Shown: in pieces, positions 1-4,329 of the stretch
How positions within the stretch are numbered: position 1 is the stretch's first letter
How the letters are laid out: every line of letters starts with the position of its first letter
Program-made: the position numbers and the translations under genes
Notes under the pieces: model-generated
What the model saw: the letters and a program-made list of their open reading frames with translations, nothing else
The model's database searches: none
Told to the model about the DNA's origin: nothing
Assembly: GCA_030638625.1 (NCBI GenBank)
Contig: DAOWEE010000166.1
Coordinates: 1-5,857, forward strand
Direction: 5' to 3'
DNA length: 5,857 nucleotides
Source of the DNA: Methanosarcinales archaeon
Lineage (GTDB): Archaea > Halobacteriota > Methanosarcinia > Methanosarcinales > Methanocomedenaceae

Positions 1-471
1 ATTCTGCCGATGTGCAGCCGGGTTGTGGTGGATGCTGACGGGCTGGCCTCGCTGGAGATGCCGCTGACCCGGTACGGCTGCGAGATGATAGTCACGCCTC
101 ATGCTGGTGAATTCAAGGTACTGTCGGGCGATGAGGTGTCCACAGAACCTGATAAGCGTGTGAGCATGGTCAACAGATTCGCAGCCGAGAACGGTGCGGT
201 TGTGTTGCTCAAGGGGCCAGAAGATGTGATTTCTAACGGCCAGGGCGCCAGGGTCAACCGCACAGGCAATCCAGGCATGACCGTGGGCGGAACCGGGGAT
301 GTGCTGGCAGGTATTACGGGTGCTTTGTTTGCCAGGAATAACGCTATTGAAGCTGCGGGAGCGGCGGCATACATCTGCGGACGGGCAGGGGATATGGTTT
401 ATGAGGAACTGGGAGCGGGTTTGTTAGCCACTGATGTGATTGACAATATCCCGGTGGCTATGAAAATTTAA
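1..471 (+). CDS. nnrD: ADP/ATP-dependent NAD(P)H-hydrate dehydratase, C-terminal part (5' end outside window)
   Basis: Partial gene: the frame is open from base 1 and ends in TAA at 469-471, leaving 156 residues. The family repairs damaged nicotinamide cofactors by dehydrating NAD(P)HX with ADP or ATP; in many archaea it is fused to an N-terminal epimerase domain, which cannot be judged here. Visible ribokinase-like signatures are DADGL (residues 11-15 of the fragment), TPHAGEF (32-38, the metal/substrate loop), LLKGPEDVI (69-77) and the C-terminal GNPGMTVGGTGDVLAG (89-104), whose Asp in GGTGD is the expected catalytic base. The fragment covers about the second half of the kinase-like domain and shows no disruption. 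A 56-codon gene follows 13 bases later and moaC overlaps that, so it appears to be an upstream member of the same operon. Family assignment is firm from the motifs; the full length is unknown. Confidence 0.93.
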   Translation: MLPMCSRVVVDADGLASLEMPLTRYGCEMIVTPHAGEFKVLSGDEVSTEPDKRVSMVNRFAAENGAVVLLKGPEDVISNGQGARVNRTGNPGMTVGGTGDVLAGITGALFARNNAIEAAGAAAYICGRAGDMVYEELGAGLLATDVIDNIPVAMKI

Positions 472-484
472 ATGGGGTGAGGAA

Positions 485-655
485 TTGAGGGAAATACTTG
501 TAGAACTGGAACGTAACAGGGTCAGGCTGGTGGTGCGCCACGGCGAGGATGAGGCTGTACTGAAATTAAACCTGCAAGAGGCGCAAACGCTCTCTGATGA
601 ACTGAAACAGGCACTGGAAGATTACCAGCAGCGAAAGCATGTCAGGATTGACTGA
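485..655 (+). CDS. Small uncharacterised protein between nnrD and moaC (TTG start)
   Basis: A 56-codon frame starts with TTG at 485 (M-REILVELERNRV) and ends in TGA at 653-655. The start is chosen because a strong Shine-Dalgarno stretch, GGGGTGAGG at 474-482, sits just upstream and there is no in-frame ATG. The protein is charged: an N-terminal part that could form two short beta strands (about residues 3-30, with LVELERNRVRLVVRHG) is followed by a likely helix rich in Glu, Gln and Lys (31-50). There is no signal peptide or membrane segment. It lies 13 bases after nnrD and its last 17 bases overlap the moaC start, so co-translation is likely. I do not recognise the family. It could assist MoaC or be unrelated. 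Its GC-rich composition matches its neighbours, which supports a resident gene rather than a chance frame. Confidence 0.72.
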   Translation: MREILVELERNRVRLVVRHGEDEAVLKLNLQEAQTLSDELKQALEDYQQRKHVRID

Positions 656-1133
656 AAACATGGATGAGACTTTCACACACATACACGAAGGCCGGGCCAG
701 GATGGTGGATATCAGCGACAAGTCGGAGTCTATCAGGCGGGCCGTGGCTTCCGGACATATCCGGCTTAAAACTGCAACCATTGAAGCCATACGCAGCCGC
801 ACTATCGAAAAGGGGAACGTGCTGGCCACTGCCAGGATAGCGGCGGTACAGGCTGTTAAGCGTACCTGGGATACTATACCGATGTGCCACCAGATACCCA
901 TAACCCACGTGGACGTGGAGTTTACTGTGGAGGATGACAGGGTGGAGGCTGTGGTGGAAGTGCGCTCGGTCGGGAAGACCGGGGTTGAGATGGAAGCGCT
1001 ACACGGGGCGGCGGTGGCGCTGCTTACGGTGTGGGATATGGTGAAGTCTGCTGAGAAGGATGAGACTGGGAATTATCCGGGTACTGGTATTTCAGATATC
1101 AGGGTTGTGGAGAAGGTTAAGGAAGAGGTTTGA
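639..1133 (+). CDS. moaC: Cyclic pyranopterin monophosphate synthase MoaC
   Basis: This 164-residue cytoplasmic enzyme performs the second half of the first molybdenum (or tungsten) cofactor step, turning the MoaA product 3',8-cH2GTP into cyclic pyranopterin monophosphate. The diagnostic blocks are in order: RMVDISDKSE (21-30), ATARIAAVQAVKRTWD (63-78), IPMCHQIPI (80-88), GKTGVEMEALHGA (112-124) and WDMVKSAEKD (132-141). The last contains the Asp and Lys that are catalytic in the family. Length is normal for MoaC. Archaeal members often have CHQ in place of the bacterial CHP, as here. The ATG at 639 overlaps the upstream small gene by 17 bases. An in-frame ATG at 660 (residue 8) is an alternative that would begin closer to the conserved core; neither has a clear ribosome binding site. 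It seems to be the last gene of the nnrD operon. No clear terminator is seen after it. Confidence 0.96.
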   Translation: MSGLTENMDETFTHIHEGRARMVDISDKSESIRRAVASGHIRLKTATIEAIRSRTIEKGNVLATARIAAVQAVKRTWDTIPMCHQIPITHVDVEFTVEDDRVEAVVEVRSVGKTGVEMEALHGAAVALLTVWDMVKSAEKDETGNYPGTGISDIRVVEKVKEEV

Positions 1134-1242
1134 ATAACACTGGTTTGTAGTCGCATCTGGACTATTCTTTGTATAACTGGATTGTGGTATTGTGTCTAAC
1201 ATATCATTATTCTATTCAATTCTTTAAACTGAAGAATAATAA
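1134..1242. other. Intergenic stretch after moaC, nothing recognised
   Basis: These 109 bases run from GC-balanced sequence after the moaC stop into AT-rich sequence near 1195-1242. No gene, RNA or convincing terminator is visible; pyrimidine-rich runs such as ATTCTATTCAATTCTTT around 1210-1226 might help end moaC transcription, but there is no strong poly-T tract. The stretch ends exactly where a recognisable IS end begins. Confidence 0.5.
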
Positions 1243-1281
1243 TCCGAGCATAATATCTCATCCCACAATCATCGGTATACC
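1243..1281 (-). repeat. Solo IS200/IS605-type outer end, left copy
   Basis: This segment matches 4249-4287, which is the outer end of the IS200-type remnant beside thiDN. Eleven bases, TCCGAGCATAA, are identical at one edge and nine, CGGTATACC, at the other. The middle aligns with one to three short gaps and mostly transition differences. Both copies have the same orientation on the plus strand, so they are direct repeats about 3.0 kb apart. In this copy the sequence stops at the base of the hairpin: the hairpin itself and the tnpA fragment are absent, and a thiN fragment follows nine bases later. The call as an IS end rests on its right-hand twin, which is attached to tnpA. Confidence 0.7.
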
Positions 1282-1290
1282 TATTACGAA

Positions 1291-1358
1291 CTCTGGCTCG
1301 TGTGCCCGGTCAAATGAAGCCACAGCCAGCCCCATATCCCTGATAACCTCCAGCACAT
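1291..1358 (-). pseudogene. Duplicated thiN fragment (about 22 codons)
   Basis: These 68 bases match 4677-4744 within thiDN at 65 positions, in the same orientation. Read on the minus strand they encode VLEVIRDMGLAVASFDRAHEPE, corresponding to ThiDN residues 362-383. The three differences (1294, 1308, 1329) are all synonymous: CCA for CCC (Pro), CGG for AGG (Arg) and CTG for TTG (Leu). The frame has a stop upstream (TAA inside the unrelated sequence near 1370) and continues past the match for about ten codons to a TGA at 1260-1258, within the IS end copy. It is far too short to fold as a ThiN domain, so this is a relic. The synonymous pattern suggests its source was a functional thiN-like gene that had already diverged from the local one. 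Similarity is lost abruptly at 1358. Confidence 0.85.
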
Positions 1359-1447
1359 GGCCGGAGGGTTATGAAGCTGCAAAGGCGATTCCCAAACGTA
1401 AGAAACTATAAGCAAGGGACAACGAGTCCTTTTCGACATAAAGTGGC
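1359..1447. other. Junction sequence between the thiN relic and the ATPase gene
   Basis: No gene is supported here. On the plus strand a short tail reads GYEAAKAIPKRKKL before TAA at 1409-1411. It resembles a protein C-terminus but has no upstream context, and it may be debris of another gene. A 7-bp stem with one G-T pair (1414-1420 with 1426-1432, loop AACGA) lies just beyond the ATPase stop. It is followed by only four T on the plus strand and none on the minus strand, so it is a poor terminator for either. Confidence 0.4.
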
Positions 1448-2818
1448 TTAGAGAAGTAACTGCTCCAAATCTTTCAGGTCATATAATATTACATTATCTT
1501 CTGTTATTTTTGTCTTGAATCCCTTTGCAAATATAATGTAGTACTCCTCTTCTTTTTCAATTGGGACTAGACTTGCCTTTTCTTTTAGATGCTCAAGAAC
1601 TTTGTGTGCATTGACCTTGTCGCTCCATTTGCATTCGCAGAAAATGGCCTGTTTGCTTATTTCATTAAATGCCACTATATCAATCTCTTGCTCTTTATGC
1701 CACCATTTTCCTATTTTCGTGAATCTAAAAGGGAGGAGCTCTTTGTCGTTTAGCATTTCAAGAATTTCCAGGGCAATGTTCTCAAAATGTCTCCCCACGT
1801 ACTGGTTAAATCGTGGCTTTATGTTTTCAATAACGGCATTTCCTTTTCCTTTTTCGACATCCTCCATTTCAGGATATACGAACTTAAACCAGAAATCAAA
1901 TAAATTGTCGGCAAGGAAATACAATCCTTTTCTGCTTTTGTAGCTCTCTGTGACAGGCACGGTTCGGTAAACAAGCTGGAGGTCAATTAATACAGAGAGG
2001 TATTTGTTCACTATGCTTATGCTAAGACCTGTATCATTGGCTATCAGCCCGATTCTATGATTACCTTTTGCAAGGGAAAGCAGGATTGAGAAATAGTACC
2101 TGGGTTGTGTCAGTTCCTGCCTGAGTACGAACTCAACATCCCTGTACAGGAATGAATCTTCACTCAGGATGTTGTTTTCTATATTTGTGAAAATATCTTT
2201 TTTTGGGTCAGCTTCCATAATGTATGCAGGGGTTCCGCCATATACTGAATAGAATTCTACTGCTTTTTTAATGTCCTTTATGTAACCAAGTATGTGGATA
2301 AAGGGAATCTGCCTGATGAGTAATTGTCCGGTCTTTCTTCCATAAAGTGGACTGCTGTATCCCATTACCATTGATTCCATTATTGAGATGCTTGAACCGC
2401 ATAGTATGAGGAAGATGTTTGAATTTTTGAGTTTGTTGTCCCAGTAATCCTGCAGGATGGATGGGAGGCTGGGGTCTTCTTTGACCAGGTACGGGAATTC
2501 GTCTATGGCTATTACGATTCTTTCATCTACCCTGCCTGAGAGGTATTCAAAAAATCCGTCCCAGCCTGTGAATTCGGTCTTTTTCAGCAGGTCGTCGTTA
2601 AAGAATTCCCCGAGTTTGTATGCAAATATCCTGAGCTGGAGGGTTTTTGATTCTTCACGGGCCAGGAGACGGATGCCCCGATTGTTTGTGAACTGGTCTA
2701 TGAGTTGGCTTTTTCCTATTCTGCGCCTGCCGTATATTACCATGAATTCGGCTTTGGTGCTGTCGAACCTTTGGTTGAGGAGCGAGAGTTCTCTTTGTCT
2801 GTTGATGAATACACTCAT
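1448..2818 (-). CDS. Archaeal ATPase with DUF234 C-terminal domain
   Basis: This 456-residue protein has the architecture of the archaeal P-loop ATPase family (ATPase_2 plus DUF234). The N-terminal STAND/AAA-like domain shows a Walker A, YGRRRIGKS (29-37), and a Walker B, IVIAIDEFPYL (101-111). A sensor-like ILCGSSISIME (138-148) and the family block PLYGRKTGQL (157-166) follow. A winged-helix section spans about 235-300, including RIGLIANDTGLS and VNKYLSVLIDLQLV. The tail (about 335-456) has GKWWHKEQEIDIVAF and AIFCECKW, a PD-(D/E)XK-like pattern with Asp380, Glu395 and Lys397. A nuclease-like fold is inferred; activity is unproven. Length is normal and no disruption is seen. Start: ATG at 2818 has no Shine-Dalgarno but a TATA box at the right distance for a leaderless mRNA. 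The gene is transcribed away from the DUF4258 pair. These ATPases are common, mobile and mostly of unknown role; defence or genome maintenance has been suggested. Confidence 0.9.
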   Translation of the reverse strand: MSVFINRQRELSLLNQRFDSTKAEFMVIYGRRRIGKSQLIDQFTNNRGIRLLAREESKTLQLRIFAYKLGEFFNDDLLKKTEFTGWDGFFEYLSGRVDERIVIAIDEFPYLVKEDPSLPSILQDYWDNKLKNSNIFLILCGSSISIMESMVMGYSSPLYGRKTGQLLIRQIPFIHILGYIKDIKKAVEFYSVYGGTPAYIMEADPKKDIFTNIENNILSEDSFLYRDVEFVLRQELTQPRYYFSILLSLAKGNHRIGLIANDTGLSISIVNKYLSVLIDLQLVYRTVPVTESYKSRKGLYFLADNLFDFWFKFVYPEMEDVEKGKGNAVIENIKPRFNQYVGRHFENIALEILEMLNDKELLPFRFTKIGKWWHKEQEIDIVAFNEISKQAIFCECKWSDKVNAHKVLEHLKEKASLVPIEKEEEYYIIFAKGFKTKITEDNVILYDLKDLEQLLL

Positions 2819-2841
2819 AAGTATTATACTTGAGAGTGTAT

Positions 2842-2850
2842 TATTTATAA
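2842..2850 (-). promoter_or_regulatory. TATA-box promoter of the ATPase gene, probably leaderless
   Basis: On the minus strand TTATAAATA is preceded by purine-rich GCAAA, a plausible BRE. Its centre lies about 28 bases before the ATG at 2818, which would put transcription start within a few bases of the start codon. The absence of a Shine-Dalgarno sequence fits a leaderless transcript. A direct repeat GTATTAT (2821-2827 and 2838-2844) lies between TATA box and start and could be a regulator site, though in AT-rich DNA this may be chance. Confidence 0.55.
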
Positions 2851-2877
2851 TTTGCGCTGGGGTGGGTGGTTGTGTAA

Positions 2878-2905
2878 GGTCACGGCTCCGGATGTCGGAG
2901 GCATC
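2878..2905 (+). repeat. Hairpin repeat copy 1 (IS200/IS605-end-like)
   Basis: The segment begins GGTCACGG (2878-2885) and ends GGAGGCATC (2897-2905). The same two blocks flank a hairpin at 3528-3561. Here CTCCG (2886-2890) pairs with CGGAG (2896-2900) around loop GATGT. GATG (2891-2894) could alternatively pair with CATC (2902-2905). It lies in the divergent promoter region between the ATPase and DUF4258 genes and interrupts AT-rich sequence with a GC-rich block. I read it as a worn end of a small IS200/IS605-derived element, but no transposase is attached. Confidence 0.5.
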
Positions 2906-2922
2906 TTAAGGGTGCATAATTA

Positions 2923-2955
2923 ATATTAAAATAATTCAAAATTATTATGTAATAT
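2923..2955. promoter_or_regulatory. Candidate promoter and operator dyad upstream of the DUF4258/DUF2283 pair
   Basis: A perfect 7-bp inverted repeat, AATAATT (2930-2936) and AATTATT (2940-2946), surrounds CAA. Outer arms ATATTA (2923-2928) and TAATAT (2950-2955) extend the dyad. The TATA-like TTAATATTAAA (2920-2930) would place transcription start near 2950, inside the dyad, about 23 bases before the ATG at 2974. That is where an autoregulator would bind. The surrounding sequence is very AT-rich, so chance palindromes are likely and confidence is modest. Confidence 0.35.
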
Positions 2956-2973
2956 CAACCTAAAGTGGGAATA

Positions 2974-3219
2974 ATGATCAAAGTTAACTTCACCAATCAT
3001 GCTAAAGATATGCTAAAAGAAAGAAAATTTACAGAAGAAGGAATCATATCGGCTTTGATCGAACGAGATTGGTCAGAAGATGATGAAATTGAAACTGAAA
3101 TTTGGTATGCTTTTAAGAAAATTGGTGAAAGGGTTTTAAGAGTTGTTGTTAAAGGAAGAGAAGAACCATATATTATAATAACAATGTTTTATGATAGAAG
3201 ATTGAGGAATCGAAAATGA
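2974..3219 (+). CDS. DUF4258 family protein (putative toxin of a toxin-antitoxin-like pair)
   Basis: An 81-residue basic protein starting at ATG 2974 (MIKVNFTNHA). An in-frame GTG at 2965 would add three residues; I prefer ATG because the family begins with a short beta strand directly before the T/N-H-A motif and the bases GTGGGA then serve as a weak ribosome binding site. Visible family features: NHAKDMLKERKFTEEGI (8-24), a central acidic segment WSEDDEIE (33-40), and alternating strands RVLRVVVKG (53-61) and YIIITMFYDRR (66-76), ending in a basic tail RRLRNRK. DUF4258 proteins are small, RelE-like in predicted shape and often encoded next to a DUF2283 gene, as here. Toxin activity is inferred, not shown. 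The stop codon overlaps the next start (ATGA, 3216-3219). Base use is AT-rich, unlike moaC and thiDN, which fits acquisition. Confidence 0.82.
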   Translation: MIKVNFTNHAKDMLKERKFTEEGIISALIERDWSEDDEIETEIWYAFKKIGERVLRVVVKGREEPYIIITMFYDRRLRNRK

Positions 3220-3437
3220 GAATTAAGGTTGATTTAGAAAGCGATGCACTTTACTTTAGAATTAGCGAGGATGCAATCGAGGAAAGTGAGGAAATAAATA
3301 AAGGTCTCATTGTCGATTATAATATAAATGGAAGTGTAGTAGGGATAGAAATCCTTAATGTAAAAAATAAGTTCAAATTGGAAGATTTAACTGGGCTCAA
3401 ATTAGAAATGCCTACAGTCGGAAAGGCAGAGGCATAA
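3216..3437 (+). CDS. DUF2283 family protein (putative antitoxin partner)
   Basis: A 73-residue acidic protein. It carries the DUF2283 pattern: a first strand, then SDALYFRIS (9-17), an acidic stretch EESEEINKG (22-30), LIVDYNINGSVVGIEIL (31-47) and a charged tail. The ATG overlaps the DUF4258 stop by four bases (ATGA), and GAGG at 3204-3207 is correctly spaced, so the two are translationally coupled. The basic/acidic pairing is that of a toxin and its neutralising partner, which is an inference: members of this family have been found beside DUF4258 genes in many prokaryotes, mostly without experimental work. There is no obvious DNA-binding domain in either protein, so if the upstream dyad is an operator the binder would have to be the complex or another protein. 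A poly-T tract follows 30 bases after the stop. Confidence 0.84.
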   Translation: MRIKVDLESDALYFRISEDAIEESEEINKGLIVDYNINGSVVGIEILNVKNKFKLEDLTGLKLEMPTVGKAEA

Positions 3438-3460
3438 GAGAAAAAACTTCACTTATTTAC

Positions 3461-3475
3461 GTCTGGCTTTTTTTT
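3461..3475 (+). terminator. Poly-T terminator after the DUF4258/DUF2283 pair
   Basis: Eight consecutive T (3468-3475) follow GTCTGGC and lie about 30 bases after the DUF2283 stop. Uninterrupted T runs without a strong hairpin are typical archaeal intrinsic termination signals. The position fits the end of the two-gene transcript. Confidence 0.65.
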
Positions 3476-3527
3476 ATAACTGCTAATATTTTGCCATATC
3501 TTTACGATGCACATAATTTTCAATCCC

Positions 3528-3576
3528 GGTCACGGACCTCCTGCTGTAAGCAGGAGGCATCGAGGTCTATGCTCAA
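3528..3576 (+). repeat. Hairpin repeat copy 2, probable IS200/IS605-family end
   Basis: GGTCACGG (3528-3535) and GGAGGCATC (3553-3561) repeat the blocks at 2878-2905. Between them a perfect 9-bp stem, CCTCCTGCT (3537-3545) and AGCAGGAGG (3549-3557), closes on GTA. A competing pairing joins GACCTC (3535-3540) to GAGGTC (3562-3567), so two alternative folds are possible. Next comes TATGCTCAAG (3568-3577). Its TCAA (3573-3576) equals the right cleavage tetranucleotide of IS608, and TATGCTC also occurs, on the opposite strand, in the outer ends at 4252-4258 and 1246-1252. A GC-rich imperfect palindrome near a TCAA site is what single-strand transposases of this family recognise. No transposase is adjacent, so this is a solo end or relic. 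Confidence 0.5.
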
Positions 3577-3660
3577 GATTAAAACCCAGTTAAACTATAT
3601 TTTGGTTTTGACAAATCTTGTTGCAATAGCTCAAATAAAATACGATGAATTTTTAACAAA

Positions 3661-3669
3661 TTTTAAATA
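3661..3669 (+). promoter_or_regulatory. TATA box and ribosome binding site of the 3718 gene
   Basis: TTTTAAATA (3661-3669) is centred about 53 bases before the ATG at 3718, predicting transcription start near 3691 and a leader of roughly 27 bases. That leader contains a clear Shine-Dalgarno, GGGAGGG (3702-3708), about nine bases before the start codon. The gene therefore appears to have its own promoter, separate from the upstream pair, which ends in a poly-T terminator. Confidence 0.45.
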
Positions 3670-3717
3670 CACATTGCTTTAAACATCTATTATTAGGATT
3701 TGGGAGGGTAAGAATAA

Positions 3718-4245
3718 ATGGCAGAACATAATTTTACGAAAAACTTTAAAAAAAATTTAGCTTATTGGTTGGATGATTACTTTGATGATTGTGGGATTGA
3801 ACTAGAAGTAGAAACAGAACATAGGATGGATGTAGGGAATATCGAAAATAGAATAGACATCGGTATACTTGATCCAGAAAATGATGATTTACGCATTGGA
3901 ATCGAAATTGAATATATATCAAACCGGGATCAAATTCTTAAAAATTATAATAATTTTAAAAATTGGGTTCATTGGTCTGGGTACAGAAAAGGTGGGCTTT
4001 TGCACATTATATCCTATGACTCAGCTTTATCTAGAAAAGATCTTTGGAATATTCTACACCGATCATATAATGATACATCCAAAGCTTTAGATTTTTACTA
4101 TGAATTTTTAAAATTAGAAGAATCTGATCTCAGAAAACATGATGAATTAGCTAAATCTTTAGTTTATGATGATTGGGAATTTGATGCGAGATTCTTTAGT
4201 TTAATTTTAAAGGTTTTTGGAAAAAAGTATATTAATCGTTTATAA
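3718..4245 (+). CDS. Uncharacterised acidic protein with a possible PD-(D/E)XK-like core
   Basis: A 175-residue protein I cannot assign to a named family. ATG at 3718 is supported by GGGAGGG at 3702-3708. The N-terminal third is helical and acidic (LAYWLDDYFDDCGIELEVE, 14-32). The next section reads ENRIDIGILDP (43-53), then RIGIEIEYI (59-67), a helix QILKNYNNFKNW (72-83), and GLLHIIS (93-99). An Asp (47) at the end of one predicted strand and E-I-E (63-65) in the next resemble a PD-(D/E)XK nuclease core with Glu replacing the usual Lys. This is inference from pattern only. The C-terminal half looks helical and ends in a basic tail (VFGKKYINRL). Codon use is strongly AT-rich (22% GC at 4081-4140), unlike thiDN, indicating foreign origin. 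It has its own promoter, and the IS end begins four bases after its stop. Confidence 0.75.
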   Translation: MAEHNFTKNFKKNLAYWLDDYFDDCGIELEVETEHRMDVGNIENRIDIGILDPENDDLRIGIEIEYISNRDQILKNYNNFKNWVHWSGYRKGGLLHIISYDSALSRKDLWNILHRSYNDTSKALDFYYEFLKLEESDLRKHDELAKSLVYDDWEFDARFFSLILKVFGKKYINRL

Positions 4246-4248
4246 AAT

Positions 4249-4287
4249 TCCGAGCATAAATCCCCCATCTCGCAGTCACGGTATACC
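4249..4287 (-). repeat. IS outer end, right copy of the island-flanking direct repeat
   Basis: This is the twin of 1243-1281: TCCGAGCATAA (4249-4259) and CGGTATACC (4279-4287) are exact matches and the intervening bases differ mainly by transitions with small gaps. It begins four bases after the stop of the 3718 gene. Together the two copies bracket the ATPase, DUF4258/DUF2283 and 3718 genes. Confidence 0.72.
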
Positions 4288-4324
4288 CCGGACAAATGTC
4301 CAGGGCCTGTATATAGCGTTTTTT
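4282..4324 (+). terminator. IS-end palindrome followed by a T run, likely terminator of the 3718 gene
   Basis: The stem is TATAC (4282-4286), CCC (4287-4289) and GGACA (4290-4294) pairing with TGTCC (4297-4301), GGG (4303-4305) and GTATA (4309-4313), with a loop AA, a bulged A and a three-base bulge. Six T (4319-4324) follow on the plus strand. The palindrome is the kind of subterminal hairpin that IS200/IS605 transposases bind. In its present place it also has the layout of a terminator for the plus-strand gene ending at 4245. Both readings can hold. Confidence 0.5.
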
Positions 4325-4329
4325 CAGGA

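Noticed and set aside
1169..1411. An 80-codon plus-strand open frame after moaC
   Set aside because: Its central part is the antisense of the thiN relic and of the IS end; there is no ribosome binding site and its composition changes along its length. Not a gene.
1414..1432. Seven-bp hairpin with four T as terminator for the ATPase or for an upstream transcript
   Set aside because: There is no T run on the minus strand, where the ATPase would need it, and the plus-strand T run is too short. Noted only as sequence.
2457..2909. A 150-codon plus-strand open frame antisense to the ATPase start
   Set aside because: It overlaps the Walker A and B coding region, runs into the ATPase promoter and the hairpin repeat, and has no recognisable domain.
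3216..3219. Possible frameshift splitting one protein into the DUF4258 and DUF2283 parts
   Set aside because: Each product has its own complete family pattern, opposite charge and its own ribosome binding site; ATGA overlap is normal for coupled genes.
3528..3567. CRISPR-like repeat or tRNA-like element at the hairpin
   Set aside because: Only two diverged copies exist, 650 bases apart with genes between them, and there is no cloverleaf or spacer array.
3491..3682. A 63-codon plus-strand open frame upstream of the 3718 gene
   Set aside because: It runs straight through the GC-rich hairpin repeat and AT-rich promoter DNA, needs a TTG start and resembles no protein.
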